A DNA stretch of 64,000 bases, from contig CAVOJY010000006.1 of NCBI GenBank assembly GCA_963696405.1, positions 310,001 to 374,000 on the forward strand, given 5' to 3'. The notes under the pieces are model-generated. The model worked only from the letters and a program-made list of their open reading frames with translations. It was not told the DNA's origin and did not search any database. Position numbers and translations under genes: made by a program. Numbering within the stretch: position 1 is the stretch's first letter; every line of letters starts with the position of its first letter. This DNA is from CAVOJY01 sp963696405 (GTDB lineage: Bacteria > Chloroflexota > Limnocylindria > Limnocylindrales > CSP1-4). Below are positions 35,453 to 45,970 of this stretch, in pieces.

Positions 35453-37804
35453 CTACTGGCGGGCCATGTGGGCCCGCAGCTCGGCCTCGGGGTCGACGAT
35501 CAGCTCACCGCTCACGTCCACGACCACCTTCTCGAGGCGGCCGGTGAACTTGAACGGGCTCGGGTACTCCGGGGTCACCGGCGATCCCGGGTTGTGGCCG
35601 CAGCTGACGCCACCCGGGTTGAACATGAACGGCGTGGTGAACGGGGCATCGGCGCTGGCGACCAGCGCGCCGTCCACGTACAGCTGGAGCCGACCCGGAG
35701 CGCCCCTGCCGTGCGGCAGGTCGACCTGACCTGTCGGCTCGAACTCAAAGCGGAGCTCATGGCGTCCGGTCGGCAACGGGTCCGGCGAGGACACGGTGAA
35801 CATCTGCCGGGAGACGTAGTTGTGAACGTAGTGCAGCTTGCCGCCCTTGACGTAGAGGGAGTAGCCGCCGGCCGCCGTTCCCTGGCAGAACAGGACGCCC
35901 TCGGCGCCACCCGCGGGGATCTCCACGGTCGCGGTGATGCTGTGTGGCCGGTTGTGCAGGCGCGGGGCGGCGAAGTTGGGGATGGACTGGGTGCCGGGGC
36001 GGTAGACGTACTGGTTGCGGGGCAACGACACGTGGGGCTTCTCGACCATCATCCGAGCAAGCCCGCTGCCGTCGACCGGCATGACGTCGTACTTGCCGGC
36101 CTCGACGTACCAGGTCCCGATGAGCTCGATGAGCTTGTCGCGGCGCTCGGCGGCGAGGTCGTGGTTCTCCGCAGGATCCTGGTCGATGTGGTACAGCTCC
36201 CAGCCGGTGGCGTCGAGCTCCGAGAGCTTCTCCGCCGAGATCGGGTTGCCGAAGCCGGTGCCGGCCTCCGCGAACGAGGGACCCGGCCACGGGCAGACGG
36301 CGCGCCAGCCGTCCTTGTAGATGGCCCGGTGGCCGAGCATCTCGAAGTACTGGACATGGTGGCGGCTGGGCGCGGCCGGATCGTCGAGCGTGTGGGCGAA
36401 GCTGACGCCCTGGATCGGCGACTGGGCGACCCCGCGGATCGCCATCGGCGGCTCGACGCCCAGCAGGTCGAGCACCGTGGGCACCATGTCGATGATGTGG
36501 GCGTACTGGGTGCGGACCTCGCCCCGCGCCTTGATCCCGGCCGGCCAGGAAACGATGAACGGGTCCGTGGAGCCGCCGCGGTAGGTCTCGCGCTTCCAGC
36601 GCCGGAAGGGCGTGTTGCCCGCGAACGTCCAGCCCCAGGGATAGTGGTTGAAGTGCTTCGGACCGCCGATCTCGTCGATGACGGCGAGGCTCTCCTCCAG
36701 CGTCTCCTGGGCGTTGTTGAAGAACTGGGCCTCATTCGTTGTCCCGCCCGGCCCGCCCTCGGCGCTGGCGCCGTTGTCGCTGATGACCATCACAATCGTG
36801 TTGTCGAGGACGCCCTGCTGGCGCAGGAAGTCGAGCAGCCGCCCGAGGTGGTGGTCGGTGTGGCTGAGGAAGCCCGCGAACACCTCCATCATCCGGGCCG
36901 ACAGCTTCCGCGCCTCCGGCGACAGCGAGTCCCACTCCGGCACGTCCGGGTCGTGGCGCGACAGCTCGGCGTCGGCGGGCAGGATCCCGAGCTCCTTCTG
37001 GCGCGCGAACACCTTCTCGCGGTAGGCGTCCCAGCCATCGTCGAACTGGCCGGCGTACCGGTCGGCCCACTCCTTGGGCACGTGATGCGGCGCGTGGGTC
37101 GCTCCGAAGCAGAGGTGCAGGTAGAAGGGCTTGTCGGGGTCGATCTGGCGGAGGTCGGTGATGAACTCGATCGACTTGTCGACCAGGTCCTCCGTCAGGT
37201 GGTAGCCCTCCTCGGGCGTCCTCGGCGGCTCGACCGGGTGGTTGTCGTAGACCAGCTCGGGGTACCACTGGCTCGTATCGCCGCCGAGGAAGCCATAGAA
37301 GCGCTGGAAGCCGCGCCCCAGCGGCCAGCGGTCGTACGGACCGGCGGCGGTCTCATAGACACTCGGCGTGAGGTGCCACTTGCCCACCATGTACGTGCCG
37401 TAGCCGTGCTCCAGCAGCATCTCCGAGAGGAGGCCGTTCTCGAACGGCATGATCCCGTTGTAGCCGGGGTAGCCGGTGGCGAACTCGGTGATGCAGGCCA
37501 TGCCGTTGCTGTGGTGGTTGCGGCCGGTGACGATGCAGGCCCGGCTCGGCGAGCAGAGCGCCGTGGTGTGCATGTTGTTGAAGCGGAGGCCGTCCGCCGC
37601 GAGCGCGTCGAAGGTCGGCGTCGCGATGGAGCTGCCGAAGCAGCCGAGCTGGCCGAACCCGGTGTCGTCGAGCACGACGAAGAGCACGTTCGGGGCGCCC
37701 TTGCGCGCACGAGTGGGCGCCGGCCAGGCCGGGCTGGACTCATCCGCGGTGCGGCCGATCACCCCGGGAAAGGGCGACCCTGCGGGATATTCGACAATCG
37801 GCAT
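35453..37804 (-). CDS. Arylsulfatase (type I, Cys-type), sulfatase 1
   Basis: Intact, 783 residues. The metal-binding start NVLFVVLDDTGFGQLGCF gives the Asp pair 46-47. The catalytic motif is CSPSR (Cys 84, the residue turned into formylglycine), followed by TGRNHHSNG. Further active-site blocks: VGKWHLTP, HAPHHVPKEW and VISDNGASAEGG. A C-terminal beta domain of about 200 residues (EIPAGGAEGVLFCQGTAA) is typical of this large class. No signal peptide is seen, so it is cytoplasmic or exported by another route. It hydrolyses sulfate esters. Dyad d lies 129 bp upstream and a strong hairpin directly downstream, making it a single-gene unit. Activation probably needs the anSME encoded at 51.7 kb. 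Confidence 0.95.
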   Translation of the reverse strand: MPIVEYPAGSPFPGVIGRTADESSPAWPAPTRARKGAPNVLFVVLDDTGFGQLGCFGSSIATPTFDALAADGLRFNNMHTTALCSPSRACIVTGRNHHSNGMACITEFATGYPGYNGIMPFENGLLSEMLLEHGYGTYMVGKWHLTPSVYETAAGPYDRWPLGRGFQRFYGFLGGDTSQWYPELVYDNHPVEPPRTPEEGYHLTEDLVDKSIEFITDLRQIDPDKPFYLHLCFGATHAPHHVPKEWADRYAGQFDDGWDAYREKVFARQKELGILPADAELSRHDPDVPEWDSLSPEARKLSARMMEVFAGFLSHTDHHLGRLLDFLRQQGVLDNTIVMVISDNGASAEGGPGGTTNEAQFFNNAQETLEESLAVIDEIGGPKHFNHYPWGWTFAGNTPFRRWKRETYRGGSTDPFIVSWPAGIKARGEVRTQYAHIIDMVPTVLDLLGVEPPMAIRGVAQSPIQGVSFAHTLDDPAAPSRHHVQYFEMLGHRAIYKDGWRAVCPWPGPSFAEAGTGFGNPISAEKLSELDATGWELYHIDQDPAENHDLAAERRDKLIELIGTWYVEAGKYDVMPVDGSGLARMMVEKPHVSLPRNQYVYRPGTQSIPNFAAPRLHNRPHSITATVEIPAGGAEGVLFCQGTAAGGYSLYVKGGKLHYVHNYVSRQMFTVSSPDPLPTGRHELRFEFEPTGQVDLPHGRGAPGRLQLYVDGALVASADAPFTTPFMFNPGGVSCGHNPGSPVTPEYPSPFKFTGRLEKVVVDVSGELIVDPEAELRAHMARQ

Positions 37805-37933
37805 GTCAACCTCGCTCTCTCACCCCGCTGTGGTGGGCGGGTCCCCTGCAGGCGCGACCGGGAAGGCGACACATCTCGGCCAACCGTCGCTGGACCAGGC
37901 AAGCCAAGCTGACATCGCCGGGGGGTGCACCGC

Positions 37934-37952
37934 ATCATCCCTATCGGGTGAT
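37934..37952 (-). promoter_or_regulatory. 19-bp dyad operator, copy d
   Basis: Toward sulfatase 1: ATCACCCG-ATA-GGGATGAT, 129 bp before the ATG at 37804. Confidence 0.65.
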
Positions 37953-37969
37953 ATCTGTAGGAATCAGAA

Positions 37970-38002
37970 GGAGGCCCCCGGCAAGCGCCGACGGGGGCCT
38001 CC
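37970..38002 (-). terminator. Hairpin terminator after the 171-residue membrane gene
   Basis: GGAGGCCCCCG and CGGGGGCCTCC form a perfect 11-bp stem, 12 bp past the stop at 38015, followed on the minus strand by CTTCTGATTCC. Confidence 0.75.
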
Positions 38003-38014
38003 TCTCGTGCGTGA

Positions 38015-38530
38015 CTAGCTGGCCGGCGTGCTCGGGCCGGGGGGCGGAGCCTTGGGAGCGGCCATGGCCTGGGCAGCGGCCGCGTTTGCGGCCGCAAGGT
38101 CCTCCATCGCCTTCTTCTGCTCGGGCGTCAGCCGGGACATCTCGCTCTCGACGAAATGGTTCCGGACACCCGGGTAGTTGAGGTAGAAGTAGATGACGCC
38201 GGCGAGCAGCCAGGGGATCGTCTCGGCCTCGATCGACGAGCCGAAGAGCACCGCGAAGAAGCCCCAGATCAACGTGAAGAGGGCGATGAAGGTGCCGAAC
38301 GTCCAGGCGTAGGCCCGGACGTTCCAGAAGCCCTCCGCGACCCAGAACCAGATCGCGGCGAGGATGAGCGCCCAGAAGGCCTGGCCCCACTGCGGATCGG
38401 GGAACGAGACTTCCTTGCCGATGAATGTCCAGTTGGCGATGCCGAGGAAGACCAGGATGCGCCAGACCTGGTAGAGCCCGGCCAACCCGGCCCCGATGGC
38501 CAGGAGCGTGACGCCGATAGGTCGGTTCAT
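38015..38530 (-). CDS. 171-residue membrane protein with charged C-terminal tail
   Basis: Start MNRPIGVTLLAIGAGLAG with GGGAGGC upstream. Four hydrophobic segments (about residues 5-32, 49-68, 73-98 and 105-120), then a soluble tail (SRLTPEQKKAMEDLAAAN) and a Pro/Ala end. The PIGVTLLAIGAGLAGLYQ opening recalls small uncharacterised DUF2127-like or HdeD-like membrane proteins, but I cannot assign it. It lies between sulfatases 1 and 2 on the same strand and ends at a strong hairpin. Confidence 0.7.
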   Translation of the reverse strand: MNRPIGVTLLAIGAGLAGLYQVWRILVFLGIANWTFIGKEVSFPDPQWGQAFWALILAAIWFWVAEGFWNVRAYAWTFGTFIALFTLIWGFFAVLFGSSIEAETIPWLLAGVIYFYLNYPGVRNHFVESEMSRLTPEQKKAMEDLAAANAAAAQAMAAPKAPPPGPSTPAS

Positions 38531-38639
38531 GGAACGTGCCTCCCTTGCCTGTGCATATCTGACGACCGTGTGACTGGCAGCCGCTCGTCGTGCGGATGCT
38601 ACACGAGCGACTGCAGCCTGCTACCCCTTTTGTGCTCCG

Positions 38640-41540
38640 TCAGCCGGCAGCGCCGGCGCCGACTGCCTGCGCGACCGCGTGCTCGTGCAGGGCCTTCTCG
38701 TCCTCGTGGGCATGCGGCTTCAGGTCGAACGCCACGTTCTTCAGGGTCCCGGTGAACGCGTACGGGGCCTTGTGCTCGTAAGCGTCGTCCACCACACCGC
38801 CGTTGTCGCGGCCCATGTCCATGCCGGCATACGTGGTGAACAGCATCGAGCAGGTGTGGTCGAGGCGGCCCTCGCCGATCTGCCTGTCATTGGCCCACAG
38901 GGTCACTTTGCCGCCGGCGCCCGGCCTGGGCTCGTCGATCTCGAACAGCATCTTGACGACCGAGTCGCCGGTCAGGATCGGCTCCGTCGAGGTCTGCTTG
39001 TACGTCTCCACCCCGAGGAACTGGTAGGTGTGGTTGAGATAACCCCTCTCGTCGACCACAGGGAGAACCCGCCGATGAAGTCGGCGAAGGCGCACAGGAC
39101 GCCCTCGGCGCCACCCTCGGGGACGTGGATGTCGGCCTCGATCGCGTACGACCGCCCGTAGATCCGCGGGATCACCGTCGTCGAGACGTTCTGGACGTCG
39201 CCGGCGAACTCGAACCGGGTAGTCGTCGGCATTGGGGGCAGCAGGCCGAAGAAGACGGCCATGCCACCAAGGAGCGGCAGGGCCCGGTTGCGCTCGGCCT
39301 CCTGCCAGAAGAGCTCCTTGAGCTCGGCCAGCTTCTCGGGGTGCTCGGCGACCAGGTTGCGGGCCTGCGAGAAGTCGTCCGGCAGGTAGTACAGCTCCCA
39401 TGGGTCCTGGTCCGGGTCGTAGCCGCTGCCGGGCTTGAAGCGGGCCAGCGTCGCTGGCGAGAAGTCCCACGGCAGCTTGTCCAGCCGGGCGCAGGCCCAC
39501 CAGCCGTCCTTGTAGATCGCACGGGACCCGTACATCTCGAAGTACTGGACCGTGTGCCGCTCGCCTGCAGCGGGGTCATCGAGCGTGTAGCTGAACGGCG
39601 TGCCGTCCATCGGCTCCTGCTCGATCCCGTCCACCACCTTCGGCTCCGGGATGCCGACCAGATCGAGGATCGTCGGCGCGACGTCGATGCAGTGGGTGAA
39701 CTGGCTGCGGGGCTCCTTGTCGGGCGTGATGTGGTTGGGCCACGCGATAACCATCGGATCGCGGTCGCCGCCCAGGTGGCTGGCCATCTGCTTGCCCCAC
39801 TGGAACGGCGTGTTCTGGGCGTGCGCCAGGCCGCCGCGAAGTGGGGGGCGCTGTGGAACCCGCCCAGCCCCTCGAGGCCGCCGAACTTCTCGATCAGGCG
39901 CAGCTGGTCTTCGGCGTTCAGCACGAGGCCGTTGAAGAACGTCGTCTCGTTGAAGGACCCGGTGATCGTCCTCTCCATCGACGCCCCGTTGTCGCCCAGA
40001 TGTAGAGGACGAGGGTGTTGTCGAGCTCGCCCATCAGCTCGATCGAGTCGAGCAGGCGCCCAACGTTCCAGTCGGCGTTCTCCGAGAAGCCCGCAAAGAC
40101 CTCCATCTGACGGGCGTAGAGCTTCTTCTCCGCGTCGCTGAGCGTGTCCCACGCGGGATATGGATCGGGACGGGGCGCCAGCTGCGTGTCCGGCGGGACG
40201 ATGCCGAGCTTCTTCTGGCGCTCCAGGGTCCGCTCACGGTAGGCGTCCCAGCCGTCGTCGAACTGGCCCTTGTACTTGTCCGCCCACTCCTTCGCCACGT
40301 GGTGCGGCGCGTGCGTGGCGCCGGTCGAGTAGTACAGGAACCACGGCTTGTGCGAATCGTGGGCGCGGACGGCGTGGAGCCACTCGATCGACTTGTCGGT
40401 GATGTCGTCCGGGAAGTAGTACAGCTTCCCGTCCTTGCCCTCCGGGACGCCGAGGATCGAATTGTCCTGGGTGATGATCGGGTCGTACTGGCCGGCGGCG
40501 CCGGTGAGGAAGCCCCACCAGTGGTCGAAGCCCCACGCCTGCGGCCAGTGCTCGAACGGTCCCGCGGGTCCCATCTCGCGGCGGGCGTCATGTGCCACTT
40601 GCCGAAGCCACCCGTGATGTAGCCGTTCTCCTTCAGGATGCGGGGCAGCGCGGTACAGGTCGCGGCCGCGTCCCGGTGTAGCCGGGGAATGGGCCGGGGA
40701 ACTCCGCGATGCCGCCCATGCCCACCCGGTGGTGGTTGCGCCCGGTCAGGAGCGCGGCACGGGTCGGCGAGCAGACGGCCGTGACGTGGAAGCGGTTGTA
40801 GGTGAGGCCCATCTGCTGGACGCGCGTCAGGGCCGGCGTGCGGATGCCGCCACCGAAGGTGTCGGGACCACCGAAGCCGGCGTCATCGACGAGGACGACC
40901 AGCACGTTTGGCGCGCCTCGGGGGCCTGCGGCCCGGGGATGAAGCTCCAGTCGGCGAGCCGACTGAGTCCATCGTGCGGCCGATCGCCCCGCCGAACGTG
41001 CGGTAGGGGATCGGGAGCACGGTGCGGTCCGGGCTGAACTTGCCCATCGCCTCGGCGAGCGAGGCCTTGAGGGCCATGTCGCCCTTCTTGTCCGACTGTG
41101 CGATCGAGCGCGCCAGCGCCCCGGCCAGCGCCTGCTCGACGGCGAGCCGCTGGTCCTCCTCGTACATCGCGATGACCGCCGCCGTGCCGGCTTCATCGCC
41201 GCGCCGAGCTTGTCGTGGAGGCCGGTCTCGACTTGCGGTCGGCGAACTTGCCGACGATGCCGCCGGCCGCGGCGCCGATGACCGTTGCCGCGAGCAGCGG
41301 CGGCGCGGCGAGGCCGACCAGGAAGCCGACCGCACCGCCCCAGCCCATGCCCTTCCGGCCGAGGTGGTCGCCGGTCTTCTGGACGGTGATGTTGCCGTCC
41401 GTGTCATGCGCGACCAGGATGACGCCCTCGATCTTGATCTTCTTGTCCTTGACCCGTGCGACGAGCGTCTCGAAATCGCTCGCGGCCGCATCGACGTCCT
41501 GGTAGGCCGCCACCAGGACGTCGGTGATCTCAGTGCTCAT
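38640..41540 (-). pseudogene. DUF1269-arylsulfatase fusion (sulfatase 2), many frameshifts
   Basis: One locus of 2901 bp (about 966 codons). Domain 1, about residues 1-170, is DUF1269: TDVLVAAYQDVDAAASDF, KIEGVILVAHDTDGNITV, glycine-zipper GGAVGFLVGLAAPPLLAA, then MYEEDQRLAVEQALAGAL. It runs directly into the sulfatase start (VLPIPYRTFGGAIGRTMD) and then NVLVVLVDDAGFGGPDTF and catalytic AVCSPTRAALLTGRNHH. Later blocks: WGFDHWWGFLTGAAGQYD, GATHAPHHVAKEWADKYK, LGDNGASMERTITGSF, and a beta domain ending ALHEHAVAQAVGAGAAG. About seven single-base slips (near 41215, 41185, 40950, 40610, 39985, 39830 and 39060) break it as written; every segment is well conserved, so sequence error or very recent decay is likely. 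I remember the same DUF1269-sulfatase architecture in other high-GC bacteria, but cannot check it here. Confidence 0.8.
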
Positions 41541-41618
41541 CGGTCACCACTTTCCTGGGCTCTGGATCGCGTCGGGATGGGTCGGCGTTTGCGCCTGTCC
41601 ACGGACCCGCCGGCAGGC

Positions 41619-42492
41619 TCAGAACACTGTCGCGAAGTCGTCTATCATGCTCACCACGGTACAGCCCCTGGCCTTCGCCCCCGCGAGGGCATGCACGGCG
41701 ACGACGTCGTAGGCGAACTCGCGCGCGGCGTCGTCATGGTGGATCAGCAGTGAGAAGCGGGCCGACTCGAGCATGGCGATGTCGCCGTCGGAGTTCACGC
41801 CGGCGACGAGCGGGCTGACGGCCCGTGCGGGTCCATATGTGGACCGGCTTGCGCGGGCCGTCGTCGATCGGCAGCTCCACGCCCTTCGTGCGGTAGACGT
41901 CGCGGTCGCGGTACTCGAGGGTCGTGGCCGAGCCGATGACCCGTTCGCGGGGAACACCGTACATCTCCTCGGTGACTGGGCGCATGAAGTCCCGGCCGCC
42001 CCCGGAGCAGATGTACACGGCGAAGCCGTTAGCATGCAGCAGATGCAGGAGCTCTCGCATCGGCAGGTAGCTGACCTTCGTGTACGGTACGCCCAGGGTG
42101 GGGTGCCGCGCGTCCGCGAAGAACGCCTGGACCGCCTCCTCGAACGCCTGGGTCGTGATCCAGTCATAGGCCTCGGTCACGCCCTTGACCAGCTCGGGCA
42201 CGTGCTCCATGAGGCCGGCCAGCCAGGCGCGATCGTTCTCCACGAGCGCCTTGTACGGCTGCGCCTTCGCCTTCTCCGGATCGGCCTCCACCATCTCCTT
42301 CCAGCGGCGGAAGAGGAAGTCCGCCTGCAGGTAGAGCGGCTTCTCGCACCAGAGCGTCCATCGTTGTCGAACGTGGCGATCCGCTCGGCTGGTGGCACGA
42401 ACCCATCACCAGGTATGGTCAGCGACAGGACGAAGTCGTAGATCCTCGACTTCGCCGTGCCATCGTTCCAGCTGCCAGAGGTGATCGACCAT
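41619..42492 (-). pseudogene. HAD-superfamily hydrolase, two or more frameshifts
   Basis: A likely ATG at 42492 follows AAGGATAGG. The corrected protein reads SWNDGTAKSRIYDFVLSL, FVPPAERIATFDNDG (HAD motif I, D-x-D), a cap region with ENDRAWLAGLMEHVPELV, motif II in FAVYICSGGGRDFMRPVT, and motifs III-IV in AGVNSDGDIAMLESARFS. It ends DDFATVF at 41619. Slips occur near 42480, 42365 and 41835. Length is about 290 residues. It belongs to a phosphatase-like HAD branch with unknown substrate. It lies between sulfatases 2 and 3 on the same strand, suggesting a linked step such as dephosphorylating a sulfatase product. Confidence 0.75.
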
Positions 42493-42570
42493 CGTCGACC
42501 TATCCTTGTGATCGTTGGTGTTTGCGCTCGACCGGGAGCTGGCATACGGGTTGACCCGTTGCGCTTCTCG

Positions 42571-44929
42571 TCACTCGCGGGCGAGCATCGCCGCCGCCTG
42601 ACGCTCGAGGTCGAGGTAGGGCTCGCCGCTCACGTCGACGGCCACCCGCTTGATGGTGCCGCCGGTGAAGCGATGCGGCGACTCGCCGGGATAGTCGTCG
42701 GTGACGGCCTCGCCGCTGTCGCGTCCGACGCACAGCCCTTCGCCGGCCAGCGAGAAGAAGCCCGGCTGGGTCTTGATGCGGCCCTCGCCGACCTTCTTCT
42801 CGCCGTGGTACAGCGAGAGGATGCCGGTGGCGACGTGGGGTGGATCCTCGCCGTCCTTGTCGAACGAGGCGGAGAGGATCAGGTTCTCTCCGGTCGGGAT
42901 GTCCTCGCTCGCGTCGATCTTCTGTTCGAACATGCCGACGAAGCTGTTGACGTAGTGGAGCCGGTTGTCCTTGATGTAGAGGGCGTGCCCGCCGAAGCGC
43001 GCCCCGTGGGCGAACAGCACGCCTTCCGCACCGGGCGCCGGGATGTCGACCAGGGCGCCGATCGCGAAGGAGCGGTTGCGCACGTTCACGGCCTGCTGCT
43101 CCGGCACATCGGCGGTATCGGGGAAGTAGGTGTACCGGTTGCGGGGTGGCGCCAGCAGCGGCCGCGGGGTGAGGATGATCTCGAGCGGAGAGCGGTCGTC
43201 GAGCGGGAAGGCGCCGTTCCTGCCCGCCTCTGCGAACCACAGGCTCTGGAGTTCCCTGAGCTTGCCCCAGTTCTCCTTGGCCAGATCGTGGAGCTCAGAT
43301 CGGTCGACGTCGGTGTGGTACAGCTCCCAGGTGTCGTCGTTGAAGTTGCTCCAGCCGGCGATCGTCGGATGGGTGGTCACGGCCTTCCAGCCCTCGTGCC
43401 AGATCCCGCGTGAGCCGAGCATCGAGTAGAACTGCGTCTTGCGCGCCCCGTCGGCCGTGGCGTCGTCCAGGCTGTAGCGCATGCTCACGCCGTCGAAGTC
43501 GCTCTGCACGTGGCCCTTGATGGTCGCGGGGGCCTCGACGCCGAGGCAGTCGAGGACCGTCGGGACGAGGTCGATCGCGTGGTGATACTGGTCCCTGACT
43601 TCGCCCTTCGCCTTGATGCCCGCCGGCCACGAGATGATGCACGGGTCGGCTGGTGCCGCCGTTGAACTCGTAGCGCTTCCACAACTTGAACGGCGTGTTG
43701 AAGGCCATGGCCCAGCCGTTCGAGTAGTGGTTGTACGTCTTGGGGCCACCGAGCTCGTCGAGCATGGCGAGGGCCGACTCGAGGTCGTCGGGGACACCAT
43801 TGAACAGTCTGTTCTCGTTCACCGACCCATCGGGACCGCCTTCGCCGCTGGCGCCGTTATCCGACACGAGGATCACCAGCGTGTTCTCGCGCTGGCCGGA
43901 GAACTCGAGGTAGTCGAGCAGGCGGCCGATGTGATGGTCGGCGTGCGCGAGGAAGCCGGCGTAGACCTCGGCCATCCGGGAGAAGAGCCGCTTCTCGCCG
44001 TCGGACAGCGATCCCCACGGCTTGGTGGTGTCCATCGCCGGGAACGGCTTATCGCCGGGGCCCTTGCGGGTCTCGGCCGTGCCGATGGGGTTGACCGGCG
44101 GCAGTTCCGTGCCGGGCGGAACGAGGCCCATCTCCTTCTGGCGCGCCAGGGTCTGCTCGCGCATCGCCTCATAGCCCATGTCGAACTGGCCCTTGAACCT
44201 GTCGATCCACTCCCTGGGGGCGTGGTGCGGCGCGTGGCAGGCGCCGGGAGCGTAGTAGAGGAAGAACGGCTTGTCGGGTGCGATCGCCTTGGCGTCCTTG
44301 ATGAACTCGAGTGCCTTGTCGGTGATGTCGTCGGTGAAGTGGTAGCCCTCCTCCGGGCTCCTCGGCGGGTCCACCGGGTGGTTGTCGTAGACGAGCTCCG
44401 GATACCACTGGTTGGTCTCGGCGCCGAGGAAGCCGTACCAGCGCTCGAAGCCGCGGCCGCTGGGCCAGTTGCGACGCGGGGCGGCCAGGTTCATCTCGTC
44501 GGTCGGGCAGAGGTGCCACTTGCCGACCATGTAGGTGTTCCAGCCCAGCTCGCCGAGGATCTCGGACAGCATGCCGTTCTCGGGCGGGATGGTGCCGCTG
44601 GCGTTCGGAAAGCCGATCGCCGCCTCGGTGATGCAGGCCATGCTGTTGCGCGTGTGGTTGCGGCCCGTGAGCAGGCACGAGCGCGTCGGCGAGCAGAGGG
44701 CCGTGGTGTGCCACTGCGTGTAACGCACGCCGTCCGCGGCGATGCGGTCGATGTTGGGCGTCTCGATCGGCCCGCCGTAGCTGCTCATGGCCGAGAAACC
44801 GACGTCGTCGAGCACGATGTAGACGACGTTCGGCGCCCCCTCCGGCGCCTTCGGCGACTCGAACGGCGACCAGTCGGGGACGGAGTCCCGGATGTCGACG
44901 TTGACCGTGCCTTTGAACGGTGCTGTCAC
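42571..44929 (-). CDS. Arylsulfatase (type I, Cys-type), sulfatase 3, one frameshift
   Basis: GTG start at 44929 behind GGAGGTG. Corrected length is 785 residues. NVVYIVLDDVGFSAMSSY gives metal ligands; catalytic CSPTR has Cys 79, then TGRNHTRNS. Further blocks: VGKWHLCPT, GACHAPHHAPREW and LVSDNGASGEGGPDG. An extra C near 43650 (in AGCCGACCCG) shifts the frame between EFNGGTS and DPCIISWPAGIKAKGEV; removing it restores one open frame. The C-terminal beta domain begins near DIPAPGAEGVLFAHGARF. It is closer to sulfatase 1 than to sulfatase 2. The gene starts just after a perfect hairpin that ends the upstream SHOCT operon. Confidence 0.93.
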
Positions 44930-44976
44930 GAGTCACCTCCTTGCGGTGCCCAGGATGGAGCAGGCAGAAGACGAGT

Positions 44977-45008
44977 CGTGCGGAGCCGGGCAAACCCGGC
45001 TCCGCACG
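44977..45008 (-). terminator. Hairpin terminator after SHOCT gene
   Basis: CGTGCGGAGCCGGG and CCCGGCTCCGCACG form a perfect 14-bp stem with a CAAA loop, 62 bp past the SHOCT stop and 48 bp before sulfatase 3. Confidence 0.85.
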
Positions 45009-45070
45009 TTCAGGTAGTCGATCAGGACTTCGCGGCCGCCGCCGGACCGGCCGGAGCCGCCGCGATGACT

Positions 45071-45439
45071 CTATCCCCCGAGGAGCTTAGCCTTGCCCGC
45101 GGCGAACTCCTCGTCGCTCAGCACGCCGGCCGTATGGAGCGACGCGAGCTGTTCCAGCTGGGAAGTGAGATCGCTCGCCGGAGCGGCGGGAGCCGCGGCC
45201 GGAGCGGCCGGAGGTGCAGCCGGCGGCGCGGCCGGAGGTGCATATGCCGGCGGCGGGGCCTGCTGCTGAGCCGCCATCTGCTGCTGCATGGCCGCGTTCT
45301 GGGCCTCGAGATCGGCCAGCTGCTGGTTCTGCGCCTGTTCGTTCGCCTGCGCCTGCGCGGACTTGGTGCCGGCGTGGTGGGCGACCCCGGCCACGGCAGC
45401 GACCCCCAGGAGGCCAACCCCGCCTCGTCGTCGTCTCAT
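45071..45439 (-). CDS. SHOCT-domain protein with N-terminal hydrophobic segment
   Basis: 122 residues; ATG follows AAGGAG. MRRRRGGVGLLGVAAVAGVA is a short basic-hydrophobic anchor. A Gln/Ala coiled-coil-like stretch (EQAQNQQLADLEAQNAAM) and a Pro/Ala linker follow. The C-terminal SHOCT motif is LEQLASLHTAGVLSDEEF then AAGKAKLLGG. It closes the DUF1269-DUF6325-SHOCT set and is followed by a strong hairpin. Confidence 0.82.
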   Translation of the reverse strand: MRRRRGGVGLLGVAAVAGVAHHAGTKSAQAQANEQAQNQQLADLEAQNAAMQQQMAAQQQAPPPAYAPPAAPPAAPPAAPAAAPAAPASDLTSQLEQLASLHTAGVLSDEEFAAGKAKLLGG

Positions 45440-45490
45440 CTCTGTGTCTCCTTCCGATACAGAACTGGCGGTGGGTGGAGCGGAGGGAGC

Positions 45491-45928
45491 CTAGGCCGAG
45501 GCCGCCTCGGCCTCCAGCTCCGCGTTCAGCATGGCGAGGGCCTCGGGCACGATGTAGTCGCGCGAAATGAGGAACCCACCGGCCCGGCCGATGGCGTCCT
45601 TGATGTTCTCCGCCCAGCGATGCTCGAAGAGGAGCACGAGGGCTGCCGAGTTGTGCGGCATCCCATCGGCGAGGGCAGCCAGGTCCTCGGGCGTCAGGAG
45701 GGCCATGCGGTCCTCCAGGAGGCCGGCGAACGAGGCGAAGCGCTTGTCGTCGGTGTTGTCGAGCTCGACGATGTCGACCCTGCCGACGGCGTCCTTGTTG
45801 ACGAGGACCACGTCGACCAGGCGGATGATCCGCTTGTCGACGACCTTCTTGATCTCGGCGGCGATCTCGCCCTCGAAGTCGGGGCGGTCGAAGCCGATGA
45901 CGGTGTACTCGAGCGGTCCGAGTGTCAC
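45491..45928 (-). CDS. DUF6325-family protein, divergent copy 3
   Basis: 145 residues from GTG 45928 with GGGAGG upstream. It begins LGPLEYTVIGFDRPDFEG and keeps the family layout: RIIRLVDVVLVNKDAVGR, LTPEDLAALADGMPHNSA, ALVLLFEHRWAENIKDAI and a C-terminal acidic Ala-rich helix. It is clearly homologous to 7396-7854 but only distantly. Function unknown. It lies between DUF1269 and SHOCT genes with 40-50 bp gaps, probably one operon. Confidence 0.72.
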   Translation of the reverse strand: MTLGPLEYTVIGFDRPDFEGEIAAEIKKVVDKRIIRLVDVVLVNKDAVGRVDIVELDNTDDKRFASFAGLLEDRMALLTPEDLAALADGMPHNSAALVLLFEHRWAENIKDAIGRAGGFLISRDYIVPEALAMLNAELEAEAASA

Positions 45929-45970
45929 GTGAACCTCCCTGTGGTGGCCTGGTGGGTCGGGTTCGGGTGC

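Noticed and set aside
35087..37912. Open frame of 941 codons antisense to sulfatase 1
   Set aside because: Lies wholly opposite an intact, motif-rich sulfatase; composition (Arg, Val, Gly, Asp, His rich) is that of a GC-rich shadow frame.
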